Source of the DNA: a bacterium
GTDB taxonomy: Bacteria > Actinomycetota > Acidimicrobiia > Acidimicrobiales > Ilumatobacteraceae
Length of the DNA: 6,337 nt
Assembly (NCBI GenBank): GCA_029978815.1
Contig: JAPOIQ010000073.1
Coordinates: 1-6,337, forward strand
Reading direction: 5' to 3'
Positions 6,198-6,337 of the stretch are shown piece by piece. The position numbers and the translations under genes were made by a program. The notes under the pieces were generated by a model, which saw only the letters and a program-made list of their open reading frames with translations, searched no databases and was not told the origin of the DNA. Every line of letters begins with the position of its first letter. Position 1 is the stretch's first letter.

Positions 6198-6211
6198 GCG
6201 CCAGGAGGCGC
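6198..6211 (-). promoter_or_regulatory. Small GC hairpin in the rpsO leader
   Basis: GCGCC and GGCGC form a 5-bp stem around a 4-base loop (TCCT on the minus strand), about 34 bases upstream of the rpsO start. It has no T-tract. It could be part of an S15 autoregulatory leader, since such elements exist in several distinct folds across bacteria, but the stem is short and the assignment is inference. Confidence 0.35.
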
Positions 6212-6245
6212 ATCCGCAAGAGTCGGAACCCCAACGGACATCGAG

Positions 6246-6274
6246 AGGTTATGAGGGCCGAGTCGTGGTCACAA
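6246..6274 (-). promoter_or_regulatory. Candidate sigma-70-type promoter for rpsO
   Basis: On the minus strand TTGTGA (6274-6269) is followed after exactly 17 bases by TAACCT (6251-6246), which fits the actinobacterial -10 pattern TANNNT. The -35 box matches TTGACA at four of six positions. The -35 overlaps the last sense codon and stop of ribF. A start near 6239 would give an rpsO leader of about 75 bases containing the GC hairpin at 6198-6211. Confidence 0.45.
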
Positions 6275-6337
6275 CCTTGCAAGTTCACGAGTTCGTTCAA
6301 CATCGGTACGCAGTTGCGCTGTCAAGGCATCAAGGCC
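6269..6337 (-). CDS. ribF: Bifunctional riboflavin kinase / FAD synthetase, C-terminal fragment
   Basis: The last 22 codons of a minus-strand gene that enters from the right edge: GLDALTAQLRTDVERTRELA then RL and a TGA stop at 6269-6271. The pattern L-x-A-L-x-x-Q-L-x-x-D-V-x-x-(T/A)-R-E-L matches the C-terminal helix of RibF riboflavin kinase domains. Finding it directly upstream of rpsO agrees with the actinobacterial order ribF-rpsO-pnp. RibF phosphorylates riboflavin to FMN and adenylylates FMN to FAD. The catalytic parts lie outside the window, so the call rests on the short tail plus context. Confidence 0.72.
   Translation of the reverse strand, partial: GLDALTAQLRTDVERTRELARL

Overview
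This is an ordinary housekeeping window from an actinobacterium (Actinomycetota). The main evidence is the minus-strand gene order ribF (tail) - rpsO - pnp - M16 peptidase (pepR-like) - dapB, which follows the layout known from mycobacteria and relatives. The PNPase also carries a long actinobacterial-style C-terminal tail. GC content looks mid-range by eye, and a canonical fatty-acyl-CoA ligase plus a DedA-like membrane protein sit nearby. Together these suggest a moderate-GC lineage, possibly Acidimicrobiia. The class-level call is inference from family resemblance and was not tested.

Layout from left to right: (1) 1-260, minus strand: the N-terminal 86 codons of an acyl-CoA ligase that runs off the left edge. 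(2) 261-321: a 61-base divergent intergenic gap. (3) 322-951, plus strand: a 209-residue multi-span membrane protein, probably related to the DedA/VTT family. (4) 1018-1212, plus strand: a 64-residue cysteine-rich zinc-ribbon-like protein. (5) 1240-5634, minus strand: a tight block pnp > M16 peptidase > dapB, with gaps of 18 and 9 bases, convergent with the small plus-strand genes. (6) 5635-5900: a 266-base structured region between rpsO and pnp. It holds a rho-independent terminator behind rpsO, a perfect 9-bp hairpin touching the pnp Shine-Dalgarno site, and a possible long-range stem. (7) 5901-6164, minus strand: rpsO. (8) 6165-6268: the rpsO leader with a candidate promoter overlapping the ribF stop codon. 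(9) 6269-6337, minus strand: the last 22 codons of ribF.

The block joins translation and RNA turnover (ribosomal protein S15, PNPase), processing proteolysis (M16 peptidase), lysine/diaminopimelate synthesis (DapB) and flavin cofactor synthesis (RibF). These genes are associated by conserved order rather than one pathway. The parts most worth a second look are the RNA structures between rpsO and pnp, which suggest post-transcriptional control of PNPase, the possible leaderless start of the membrane protein, and the small zinc-ribbon protein of unknown function. I see no mobile element, CRISPR array, tRNA or rRNA, and no evidence of a new multi-gene system.
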